This document shows, one piece after another, positions 42,747-50,597 of a stretch of 64,000 nucleotides of DNA. The notes beneath the pieces were generated by a model that saw nothing but the letters and a program-made list of their open reading frames with translations, did not search any database and had not been told where the DNA came from. Numbering within the stretch: position 1 is the stretch's first letter; every line of letters begins with the position of its first letter. Made by a program: the position numbers and the translations under genes. Where the stretch lies: positions 434,001 through 498,000 of the forward strand of contig NZ_JANAVF010000006.1 of assembly GCF_024213195.1 (NCBI RefSeq). The letters run 5' to 3'. This stretch comes from Streptomyces sp. TBY4 (lineage in GTDB: Bacteria > Actinomycetota > Actinomycetes > Streptomycetales > Streptomycetaceae).

Positions 42747-43972
42747 GTGCGAGTTCCGAGGACCGCTACACGGTCATCTCCGCCGACTGCCACGCCGGCG
42801 CCGACCTGCTGGACTACAAGCCGTACCTGGAGAAGCGGTACCACGAGGAGTTCGACGCCTGGGCCGCCACCTACGTCAACCCGTACGAGGACCTCCTCGC
42901 GGACACGGCCGACAAGAACTGGAACTCCCAGCGCCGCCTGGCCGAGCTCGAAGCCGACGGGATCGTCGCGGAGGTGCTCTTCCCGAACACCATCCCGCCG
43001 TTCTTCCCCAAGGCCTCCCTGATGGCCCAGCCGCCGACCGCGGCCGAGTACGAGATGCGCTGGGCCGGGCTCCAGGCCCACAACCGGTGGCTGGCGGACT
43101 TCTGCGCGGACGCGCCGGGCCGCCGGGCGGGCGTGGTCCAGATCCTGCTGAACGACGTGGACGCGGCGGTCAAGGAGATCCGCCGCACCCGCGAGGCGGG
43201 CCTGACCGGCGGCATCCTGCTGCCCGGGGTCCCGCCCGGCTCCACCGTTCCCGAGCTGTACTCGCAGGTCTACGACCCGATCTGGGCCGTCTGCGACGAG
43301 CTGGACGTCCCGGTCAACCACCACGGAGGCTCCGCCTCGCCGCCGCTCGGCGACGAACCGGCGGCGCGGGCCGTCTTCATGGTGGAGACCACCTGGTTCT
43401 CCCACCGGGCCCTGTGGCACCTCATCTTCGGCGGGGCCTTCCGCCGCAACCCCGGGCTGAAGCTGGTCCTCACGGAGCAGGGCTCCGGCTGGCTCCCCGG
43501 CGTGATCGAGATGCTGGACTACTACCACGGCCGCCTGGTCGCGGCCTCGGCCACCGCCGAGGCCAAGTTCGGGGCCGGCCTCGCGGAGTCCATGGGCAAG
43601 GGCCCCAGCGAGGTCTGGCGGGACAACTGCTTCGTGGGAGCGAGCTTCATGCGCCCCCACGAGGTCCCGCTGCGGGACCGGATCGGCCTCGACAAGATCA
43701 TGTGGGGCAGCGACTACCCCCACGACGAGGGCACCACGCCCTACTCCCGCGAGGGCCTGCGCATCGCCTACGCGGGCCTGCCCCGCGAGGAGGTCGCCGC
43801 CATGGTCGGGGGCAACGCCGCCCGGGTCTACGGCTTCGACCTCGCCCTCCTCGACGCGGTCGCCGCCAAGCACGGCCCCCTCGTCTCGGAGATCGCGCAG
43901 CCGCTGACCGAGGTCCCGGCGGGCGCCACCAGTCCGGCCTTCGCCCGAGGGGGCTCGGTCCGGGTCTGGTGA
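42743..43972 (+). CDS. Second amidohydrolase family 2 protein
   Basis: A 409-residue paralogue of the preceding gene with the same SADCHAG start, LQAHNRWLADFC, VNHHGGSASPPLGD and IMWGSDYPHDEGTTPY end. The two proteins are clearly related but not near-identical and may form a heteromer or act in succession. GTG 42743 overlaps the previous stop (GTGA). It ends the operon and converges with the NACHT gene after 23 bases. Confidence 0.9.
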   Translation: MSASSEDRYTVISADCHAGADLLDYKPYLEKRYHEEFDAWAATYVNPYEDLLADTADKNWNSQRRLAELEADGIVAEVLFPNTIPPFFPKASLMAQPPTAAEYEMRWAGLQAHNRWLADFCADAPGRRAGVVQILLNDVDAAVKEIRRTREAGLTGGILLPGVPPGSTVPELYSQVYDPIWAVCDELDVPVNHHGGSASPPLGDEPAARAVFMVETTWFSHRALWHLIFGGAFRRNPGLKLVLTEQGSGWLPGVIEMLDYYHGRLVAASATAEAKFGAGLAESMGKGPSEVWRDNCFVGASFMRPHEVPLRDRIGLDKIMWGSDYPHDEGTTPYSREGLRIAYAGLPREEVAAMVGGNAARVYGFDLALLDAVAAKHGPLVSEIAQPLTEVPAGATSPAFARGGSVRVW

Positions 43973-43995
43973 CGGGCGCTCCCGCCCGGAGCGGC

Positions 43996-46900
43996 TCAGT
44001 CCCTGCGGACGAGCCGCTCCGGCGGGATCAGCTCCGCCCCGGTGACGTGCGTGCCCCGGCGCAGCTCGACGACCAGCTCCTCCAGCGGGGCGAGCGGGGA
44101 CAGGTCCACGGTCCCCAGGCATTCGCTCAGCACCAGCCGGCGCAGCGCCGGAAGCTCGCGCAGCGCCTCCAGGCCGCCCTCCAGCGCGCACCGGATCAGC
44201 ACGAGCCGCGCGAGGCGCTCGTACGGCAGGAGCGCCCCGGGCGATACGGGCGCGGCGTGCCGGATCTGCAGCGCGGTCAGCCCCCTGAGCGGCAGCGAGC
44301 GCACCAGCTGCCGGTACTGGCCGCTCCCGGCGACCGTCAGCTTCTCCACCCGCGGCCACCGCTCGATCCCGTCGAGCGTCATCCGGCGGGCGCCCTGCCA
44401 CAGGTGCAGCGCGGTCAGCGTGTCCGCGGCGGGCACGTCCCCGATCCGCCGCTGCTGCGGTTCGAAACCGATGACGAGCGAGCGCAGGCCGGCCGCCCCC
44501 GCCAGCGGGGCGAGCGAGAGGTCGTCGCGCAGGTAGCCGAAGGCGAGGCTGTCGGCGCGCAGTTCGGACACCACCTCGATCCCGGTGACCTTCGGGCAGT
44601 CCAGGACGCCCAGATGCCGCAGGGCCGTCCGCCCGGCCAGCGGGGACAGGTCGGCGAGCCGCGCGTTGCGGTGCAGGATCAGCGACTCCAGGTCCCGCCG
44701 TCCGGAGATCTCCCGCGGCACCGGGCCGTCCCAGGTGACGTGCAGCCGCTGGATGTGCGGCAGCCGGTCCAGGGCCCGCAGCTGTCCGGCGGTGCGCACG
44801 TGCAGGTGGGCCGTGCGCATGGGGGAGTCCGCGAGCACCGTGTCCGCGTAGGTGTCCACGGGGAACCGCCCCCAGGCATCGGACAGTTCGCGGCCCACCT
44901 CGTAGCGGTCGTCGGTCCGGAACCCGGCGATCACCTGGAGGGCCCGGTCGCCGCCGACCAGCGCCGCGGTACGGATCGTCGCGGCGGCCTCGTCCTCGGT
45001 GAGCCCGGCCGGCTCCGGCAGCAGCTCCAGGACCAGCTCGCCCGCCTTGGCCAGCTCCCCGGCCTGGCTCGGGGAACGCGGCGGCAGCAGCCGGGCCGTG
45101 CGGGCCTCCACCTCGCGCCAGACCTCCGGGTCCAGCTCCGGTGCGTGCTCCAGGCAGGCGGCCGCGAGCAGCACCAGCCGGCTCCGGTCCGCCTCGACCC
45201 GGTCGGCGCGGTGCAGCAACTGCCGCAGCAACGAGGCGCGTTCGTCGGGGCGGGCGTGCCCCACCGCCATCCGGACCACGTTGTCCCAGGTGTCCTCGTG
45301 GGCGCTGCGGACGAGCGCCCCGAAGTCCCGTGCCTCCACCGCCGCCTTGGCTCCGAGGTAGTCCTGGAAGGTGCGGTGGACGAACAGCACCGAGCCCGGT
45401 ACCGGCTCCCGGAGCAGCCCGCTGCGGATCAGCAGGTGCCGGAACACCGTCTCCGCGCTGCCCTGTGCCTTGACCTGCGGCATGGCGTCGAGGGATTCGG
45501 CGATCATCGCGATCGCCTCCTCGGCGGAGGCCTCCACCTGCCCGTTGCGGATCAGCCAGTAGGCGAGCCGCTGGAGCAGCAGGGTCTGCTCGTCCCGGCT
45601 GAGGTAGACGCCCTCGACCCCGGAGATGTCCCGTTCGCTGTCGCGGCGGATCAGGAGCATGTCCAGCGCCGCGTCGTAGAGCTCCTTGCGGGCCCGGGGC
45701 AGGTGCATCCGGCGGTCCCGGTTCAGGGCGCACAGCAGGGCGCACATCAGCGGGTTCGTCGCGAGCCGGCCCAGGTCCCGGCGGGTGCCGACGGCCTGCA
45801 GCAGCGCCTTCTCGTACCGGTCGAGGAGCTCCCGCTCCCGCTGCGGTCCGGCGCCCTCGCCGTCCGCCTCCGCGCGGGCGGAGTCGTGCCAGTGCGTGAT
45901 GAAGGCGCCGACGTCGTCGCGTTCCATCGGCAGCAGGGCGAGCGAGGAGAAGCCCTGGGCGGTGAGCCAGTCCTCCGGTACGGCCGAGGGGCGGGTGGTG
46001 ACCACGAAGCGGGCCGCCGGGTACGCGGTGAGCAGCTCCCGCAGCCAGGACTCGGTCCGGCTGCGCAGCCGCGGCGGCACCTCGTCGACCCCGTCGACCA
46101 GGACCAGCGCCCGCCCGGCGGAGAGGATCCGGGTGACCCAGCCCTCCGGGGCGGTCAGCGGGACGCCCGTCGCGGTCAGCCAGTCCTCGGGGCGGGGGAG
46201 TCCGGCGGGGGAGTTGAAGGAGCGCAGCGGCAGGACGAAGGGGACCAGGTCGTTCCACTCGCGCAGCTGGGGTCCGAAGCTGCTCCGGGCGGCGTTCAGG
46301 GCCAGCCACTGCACGAGGGTGCTCTTGCCCGCCCCGGCCGGGCCGCGCAGCAGGACCCGCTCCGCGGCGCTCAAGGCCGCCTCGGCCTTGACCGGGGTCT
46401 GCAGCCCGGGTTCCTCGAGGAGCTGGGCGCCGCTGACGGCGAGGCTGATGTAGGCCAGGTCCAGTGGCCAGTCCTGGCGCCCCTGACTGAAGGTCAGCCC
46501 GAACAACTGCACCCGCGCCTGGGCCCGGGCCACGTGGCCCCCGTACTCCTCCTCGAACCACGCCTCTTGCCCGGCCACAGGGCCAATCCCGCCGCCCGCG
46601 CTGCCGCCGCCCGTGTTCCCGCCGGCTGGGTTGCCGCCGCCTGTGCTGTCGCCGGCTGGGTTGCCGGCGCCCGTGCTGCTGCCGGCTGTGCTGTCGCCGC
46701 CTGTGCTGTCGCCGGCTGGTTTGCCGCCGCCTGTGCTGTCGCCGGCCGTGCTGTCGCCGCCCGTGTTCCCGCCGGCTGGGTTCCCGCCGCCTGTGCTGTC
46801 GCCGGCTGGTTTGCCGCCGCCTGTGCTGCTGCCGGCTGTGCTGTCGCCGCCCGTGTTCCCGCCGGCTGGGTTCCCGCCGCCTGTGCTGTCGCCGGCTGGA

Positions 46901-47694
46901 CTGCCGGCGCCCGTGCTGCCGCCGGCCGTGCTGTCGCCGCCCGTGTTCCCGCTGGCCGTGCTGTCGCCGCCCGTGTTCCCGCTGGCCTTGCTGTCGCCGG
47001 CCGGGTTCCCGCCGACTGGGTCCCCGGCGGTCGGGTTCCCGCCCGTCGGGCTCCCGGCGGCCGTGCTCCCGCCGTGCGCGCCGTGGCTCCCGTCCGTGCC
47101 GCCGCCCCCACCGGTCGGGTTCCCGCGCGCCGGGCTCCCGCTCCCGCCCGCCGGGTCCTGCGGGCCGCCCCTGGCCACCGCGCGGCACAGGGCGAACAGC
47201 TCCCGGTAGGCGGCCGCCGCCGCACGGCTCAGGGAGGCGTCCGCCGGGGGCCCGTCCGCGGAATCCGTGCCGGGATCCGCGGCGAAGAGGGCCCGGGCCT
47301 CCCTCGGGCCGAGCCCGGCGAACGCCTCCCCGACGGCCGTCACCGCGGCCAGCCGATCGGCCTCCGTGAGCCCCCCGGAGCCCCCGGTGCCCCCGGGCCT
47401 TTCGGAGCTGCCGAGCCCGCCGGGCCCTCCGGAGCCGCCGGGCCCTTCGGAGCCGCCGGGCCCGCCGAGCCCGCCGAGCCCGCCGAGCCCGCCCGGCCCG
47501 TCGGAGCCGCCCGACCCGCCGGAAGCGGCCAGCGCCACCGCCAGCTCGCGCGCGAGGCGTCGTACCGCCGGGTCGCCCGGTTTCGCCGGCCTCAGGCGGC
47601 GTGCCGGACCCGGCCGGGACCTCGCCAGGGCCAGCGCCACCGCCTCGGCCGTCCTTAACGCCGCTGCCCCGAAACCCGCCCCTGAGTCCGTCAT
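43996..47694 (-). CDS. NACHT NTPase with leucine-rich-repeat C-terminus
   Basis: A 1232-residue STAND protein. An alpha-helical N-terminal region (residues 1-60, 110-175) is broken by a GGx-repeat stretch (61-110) and a long pentapeptide repeat (about 175-370). The NACHT domain follows: Walker A LLRGPAGAGKSTLVQW near 450 and Walker B ALVLVDGVDEVP near 528, with helical post-NACHT sequence. Residues about 860-1232 hold leucine-rich repeats (LSPLAGRTALRHLGVLDCPKVTG, LPALRRLVLSECLGTVDLSPLAPL). This is the architecture of bacterial NLR-like proteins, some of which stop phages. ATG 47694 has a GGGGGAGGG site upstream. No nuclease domain is seen. Confidence 0.9.
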   Translation of the reverse strand: MTDSGAGFGAAALRTAEAVALALARSRPGPARRLRPAKPGDPAVRRLARELAVALAASGGSGGSDGPGGLGGLGGLGGPGGSEGPGGSGGPGGLGSSERPGGTGGSGGLTEADRLAAVTAVGEAFAGLGPREARALFAADPGTDSADGPPADASLSRAAAAAYRELFALCRAVARGGPQDPAGGSGSPARGNPTGGGGGTDGSHGAHGGSTAAGSPTGGNPTAGDPVGGNPAGDSKASGNTGGDSTASGNTGGDSTAGGSTGAGSPAGDSTGGGNPAGGNTGGDSTAGSSTGGGKPAGDSTGGGNPAGGNTGGDSTAGDSTGGGKPAGDSTGGDSTAGSSTGAGNPAGDSTGGGNPAGGNTGGGSAGGGIGPVAGQEAWFEEEYGGHVARAQARVQLFGLTFSQGRQDWPLDLAYISLAVSGAQLLEEPGLQTPVKAEAALSAAERVLLRGPAGAGKSTLVQWLALNAARSSFGPQLREWNDLVPFVLPLRSFNSPAGLPRPEDWLTATGVPLTAPEGWVTRILSAGRALVLVDGVDEVPPRLRSRTESWLRELLTAYPAARFVVTTRPSAVPEDWLTAQGFSSLALLPMERDDVGAFITHWHDSARAEADGEGAGPQRERELLDRYEKALLQAVGTRRDLGRLATNPLMCALLCALNRDRRMHLPRARKELYDAALDMLLIRRDSERDISGVEGVYLSRDEQTLLLQRLAYWLIRNGQVEASAEEAIAMIAESLDAMPQVKAQGSAETVFRHLLIRSGLLREPVPGSVLFVHRTFQDYLGAKAAVEARDFGALVRSAHEDTWDNVVRMAVGHARPDERASLLRQLLHRADRVEADRSRLVLLAAACLEHAPELDPEVWREVEARTARLLPPRSPSQAGELAKAGELVLELLPEPAGLTEDEAAATIRTAALVGGDRALQVIAGFRTDDRYEVGRELSDAWGRFPVDTYADTVLADSPMRTAHLHVRTAGQLRALDRLPHIQRLHVTWDGPVPREISGRRDLESLILHRNARLADLSPLAGRTALRHLGVLDCPKVTGIEVVSELRADSLAFGYLRDDLSLAPLAGAAGLRSLVIGFEPQQRRIGDVPAADTLTALHLWQGARRMTLDGIERWPRVEKLTVAGSGQYRQLVRSLPLRGLTALQIRHAAPVSPGALLPYERLARLVLIRCALEGGLEALRELPALRRLVLSECLGTVDLSPLAPLEELVVELRRGTHVTGAELIPPERLVRRD
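46590..47050. repeat. 15-bp (pentapeptide) tandem repeat in the NACHT gene
   Basis: About 27 back-to-back 5-residue units such as GGDST, AGSST, GGGKP, AGDST, GGGNP, AGGNT. DNA copies are 15 bp with a higher-order order of 30-90 bp. Expected to be unstable in length. Confidence 0.85.
47371..47531. repeat. 9-bp GGx tandem repeat in the NACHT gene
   Basis: A run encoding about 17 Gly-Gly-x or x-Gly-Pro triplets (GGS, DGP, GGL, GGP, EGP), within the N-terminal region of the same protein. It looks like a collagen-like or flexible linker. Confidence 0.75.
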
Positions 47695-47822
47695 CCCCAC
47701 GCCCTCCCCCTGGCCCGGACACCCTCACCCGGAAGCATCTCGTGAACCGCCGGTAACACCGATGGATACCGATCGGTAACAACCTCTAGCCGAGCCCCCG
47801 AACCCGCCTCTATGGTGCGGAC

Positions 47823-48713
47823 ATGCCGAACCTGCCCGATGTCGTGCTGTGGTCCATACCCGCATTCGTCCTGCTCACCGTCATCGAGATGGTGAGCTAC
47901 CGCATCCACCCCGACGAGGACGCCGCCGGGTACGAGACCAAGGACGCCGTCACCAGCCTCGGCATGGGGATCGGCAGCCTCGGCTTCGACTTCCTCTGGA
48001 AGATCCCGATCCTCGCGATCTACACCGCGGTCTACGAGCTCACCCCGCTGCGCGTGCCCGTCCTGTGGTGGACCATCCCGCTGATGCTGCTCGCCCAGGA
48101 CTTCCTCTACTACTGGCAGCACCGCGGCCACCACGTCATCCGCATCCTGTGGGCCTGCCACGTCGTCCACCACAGCAGCCGCAAGTTCAACCTCACCACC
48201 GCCCTGCGCCAGCCCTGGACCAGCGCCACCTCCTGGCCGTTCTACCTCCCGATGATCGCGCTGGGCGTACATCCGGCCGCCATCGCGTTCTGCTACTCGG
48301 TCAACCTCGTCTACCAGTTCTGGATCCACACCGAGCGCATCGACAAGCTGCCCCGGCCGATCGAGTACGTCTTCAACTCCCCCTCCCACCACCGCGTCCA
48401 CCACGCCTCCCAGGGCGGCTACCTGGACCGCAACTTCGGCGGCATCCTGATCGTCTGGGACCGGATGTTCGGTTCCTGGGTCGGGGAGACCGACAAGCCC
48501 GTCTTCGGCCTCACCAAGAACATCGAGACCTACAACCCGCTGCGCGTCGCCACCCACGAGTACGCCTCCATCGCCCGGGACGTCCGCGGGGCCGCCACCT
48601 GGCGCGAGCGCGCCGGACGCGTGTTCCGCGGCCCCGGCTGGCAGCCCGCGCAGGCCGCCCCCGCCGAGGCGTCCGCCCCCGCCCCCGCCCCCGCCCCGGA
48701 GCACGCCGCGTGA
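47823..48713 (+). CDS. Sterol desaturase/fatty acid hydroxylase family, alkylglycerol monooxygenase-like
   Basis: A 296-residue membrane di-iron enzyme with about five helices. Histidine boxes are HRGHH, HVVHHSSRKFNLTTALRQ and HHRVHHASQ. The middle box, with HHSS then N-L-T-T-A-L-R-Q, is the pattern I recall for the alkylglycerol monooxygenase clade rather than C5-sterol desaturase. Streptomyces have few sterols, so an ether-lipid substrate is more likely. The C-terminal 30 residues are alanine/proline-rich. It overlaps the next gene by four bases. Confidence 0.85.
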   Translation: MPNLPDVVLWSIPAFVLLTVIEMVSYRIHPDEDAAGYETKDAVTSLGMGIGSLGFDFLWKIPILAIYTAVYELTPLRVPVLWWTIPLMLLAQDFLYYWQHRGHHVIRILWACHVVHHSSRKFNLTTALRQPWTSATSWPFYLPMIALGVHPAAIAFCYSVNLVYQFWIHTERIDKLPRPIEYVFNSPSHHRVHHASQGGYLDRNFGGILIVWDRMFGSWVGETDKPVFGLTKNIETYNPLRVATHEYASIARDVRGAATWRERAGRVFRGPGWQPAQAAPAEASAPAPAPAPEHAA

Positions 48714-49453
48714 GCGCCGCCGGCGCCACCGAGCGCGCGCAGTCCCGTACGCCCGCCTGGGCCCGCGCCGCCGTCCCCGCGGGCTCCGGCCCCGCCGGCC
48801 GGGCGCTGCTCGCCGCCTTCGCGGCCGCCACCGCCCTGGACCTCGGCTCCCTGCTGGCGGACTGGCACACCGGGCACCTCCTCGCCAAGCCGCTGCTGAT
48901 GCCGCTGCTCGTCGCCTACGTCATCACCCGCCGCGCCCCCCGCCTGCTGATCGCGGCCCTGCTGTTCGGCTGGGGCGGGGACCTGGCCCTGCTCTTCGAC
49001 GCCGAGCCCGCCTTCCTGATCGGCATGGGCTCCTTCGCCGTCGGGCACGTCTGCTATCTCATGCTTTTCAAAGGACACAGCCTGTTCGGCCGCCGCCGGA
49101 CCGGCCCCCTGCTCGGGGCCGCGTACGCCGCCGCGCTCCTGTCCACCGTCACCCTGCTCTGGAGCGACCTGCCCGCGGAGCTGCGGATCCCGGTCGCCGG
49201 GTACAGCCTGCTGCTCACCGCCATGGCCTACCGCTCCAGCGCCCTGGGGCGGCGGGCCGGCCTCGGCGGGGCGCTGTTCCTGCTCTCCGACACCCTCATC
49301 GCCACCGGGGTCGCCGAGTGGCCCCAGCTGCCCCGCCCCGACTTCTGGGTCATGGCCACCTACGTCGCGGCCCAGTACCTGCTGGCCACGGGAGCACTCG
49401 CGCCGCAGCGGGCGTACGGTAGGGAGGCCCTACCGGGCACCACCGTTCCCTAG
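48710..49453 (+). CDS. Lysoplasmalogenase-like membrane protein (YhhN/TMEM86)
   Basis: A 247-residue protein with about eight helices. After a polar N-terminal tail of ~30 residues come DLGSLLADWH, AKPLLMPLLVAYV, WGGDLALLF and LSDTLIAT, the conserved segments of YhhN/TMEM86. Family members cleave the vinyl-ether bond of lysoplasmalogen into glycerophospho-headgroup and fatty aldehyde. GTG overlaps the previous stop, so it is coupled to the monooxygenase-like gene. The ADH gene follows after 18 bases. Confidence 0.85.
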   Translation: MSAAGATERAQSRTPAWARAAVPAGSGPAGRALLAAFAAATALDLGSLLADWHTGHLLAKPLLMPLLVAYVITRRAPRLLIAALLFGWGGDLALLFDAEPAFLIGMGSFAVGHVCYLMLFKGHSLFGRRRTGPLLGAAYAAALLSTVTLLWSDLPAELRIPVAGYSLLLTAMAYRSSALGRRAGLGGALFLLSDTLIATGVAEWPQLPRPDFWVMATYVAAQYLLATGALAPQRAYGREALPGTTVP

Positions 49454-49471
49454 CCGGAGGACTGCACCACC

Positions 49472-50515
49472 ATGCGCGCCACCGTCATCCACGCCCCGCA
49501 CGACATCCGCGTGGAGGAGGTGCCCGACGCTGCGATCCAGCGCCCCGAGGACGCCGTCGTCCGCGTCCTGCGCGCCTGCATCTGCGGCAGCGACCTGTGG
49601 GCCTACCGCGGCGAGGCCAAGCGCGAGCCGGGCCAGCGGATCGGCCACGAGTTCCTCGGCGTCGTCGAGGAGACCGGCTCCGCCGTCTCGGGCCTGCGCG
49701 CCGGAGACCTCGTCGTCGCCCCCTTCATGTGGTCCGACGGCACCTGCGCCTACTGCACCGAGGGCCTCTACACCTCCTGCGAGCACGGCGGCTTCTGGGG
49801 CTCGGTCGGCCACGACGGCGGCCAGGGCGAGGCAGTCCGCGTCCCGCACGCCGACGGCACGCTCGTGAAGCTGCCCGCCGACGCCGTCTCCGACGACCAC
49901 CTGCTGACCGCGCTGCTCGCGCTGTCCGACGTCATGGGCACCGGCCACCACGCCGCGCTGGGCGCCGGGGTCCGCAAGGGCTCCACGGTCGCCGTCGTCG
50001 GCGACGGCGCGGTCGGCCTGTGCGGGGTCCTCGCGGCCAAGCGCCTCGGCGCCGACCGGATCATCGCCCTGGGCCGGCACGCCGTCCGTACGGACATCGC
50101 CAAGCTCTTCGGGGCCACCGACGTGGTCGCCGAGCGCGGCGAGGCCGCCGAGGCGGCCGTGCGCGAGCTGACCGGCGGCCAGGGCGCCCACTCGGTCATC
50201 GAGGCGGTCGGCACCGAGCAGTCCATGCGCACCGCCGTGAACATCGCCCGCGACGGCGGGGCCATCGGCTACGTCGGCGTCCCGCACGGCAGCGGCACCG
50301 GCCTCGACCTCGGCGTCATGTTCGACCGCAACCTCACCCTGCGCGGCGGGGTCGCGCCGGTCCGCGCGTACATCCCCGAGCTGCTCGCGGACGTGCTCAG
50401 CGGTGCGATCGACCCCTCGCCCGTCTTCGACCGGGCCGTCACCCTCGACGAGGTCCCGGACGGCTACCGGGCGATGGACGACCGCAGCGCGCTGAAGGTG
50501 CTCATCCAGCCGTAG
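49472..50515 (+). CDS. Zinc-dependent alcohol dehydrogenase
   Basis: A 347-residue medium-chain dehydrogenase. The catalytic zinc site is in CICGSDLW and IGHEFLGVVEE; the structural-zinc loop CAYCTEGLYTSC has three of the usual four cysteines. The Rossmann motif is VVGDGAVGLCGVLAA. It would interconvert an alcohol and an aldehyde with NAD(P). Its place after the lysoplasmalogenase gene suggests a fatty aldehyde substrate, an inference. CGGAGG is upstream of the ATG. Confidence 0.92.
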   Translation: MRATVIHAPHDIRVEEVPDAAIQRPEDAVVRVLRACICGSDLWAYRGEAKREPGQRIGHEFLGVVEETGSAVSGLRAGDLVVAPFMWSDGTCAYCTEGLYTSCEHGGFWGSVGHDGGQGEAVRVPHADGTLVKLPADAVSDDHLLTALLALSDVMGTGHHAALGAGVRKGSTVAVVGDGAVGLCGVLAAKRLGADRIIALGRHAVRTDIAKLFGATDVVAERGEAAEAAVRELTGGQGAHSVIEAVGTEQSMRTAVNIARDGGAIGYVGVPHGSGTGLDLGVMFDRNLTLRGGVAPVRAYIPELLADVLSGAIDPSPVFDRAVTLDEVPDGYRAMDDRSALKVLIQP

Positions 50516-50532
50516 TGCGCCGGAACGACGCA

Positions 50533-50573
50533 GGAGGGGCCGGCCCGGGGCATCACCCCGGGCCGGCCCCTCC
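50533..50573. terminator. Bidirectional terminator, ADH and subtilase genes
   Basis: An 18-bp perfect stem (GGAGGGGCCGGCCCGGGG and its complement) with CATCA loop, between two convergent genes, and a T-containing tail on the plus strand. Confidence 0.85.
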
Positions 50574-50597
50574 GTCCGTTCCGTCTGTTCCGAGCGG

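Noticed and set aside
46590..47531. CRISPR array
   Set aside because: The repeats are contiguous 15-bp and 9-bp units in coding sequence without spacers.
43087..47658. 1523-codon open frame on the plus strand opposite the NACHT gene
   Set aside because: It mirrors GC-rich codon bias of the minus-strand gene; its translation is low-complexity Arg/Gly/Pro/Ala with no domain, while the minus frame has clear NACHT motifs.
42416..47782. 1788-codon minus-strand open frame
   Set aside because: It is another frame of the NACHT and amidohydrolase region with arginine-rich low-complexity translation.
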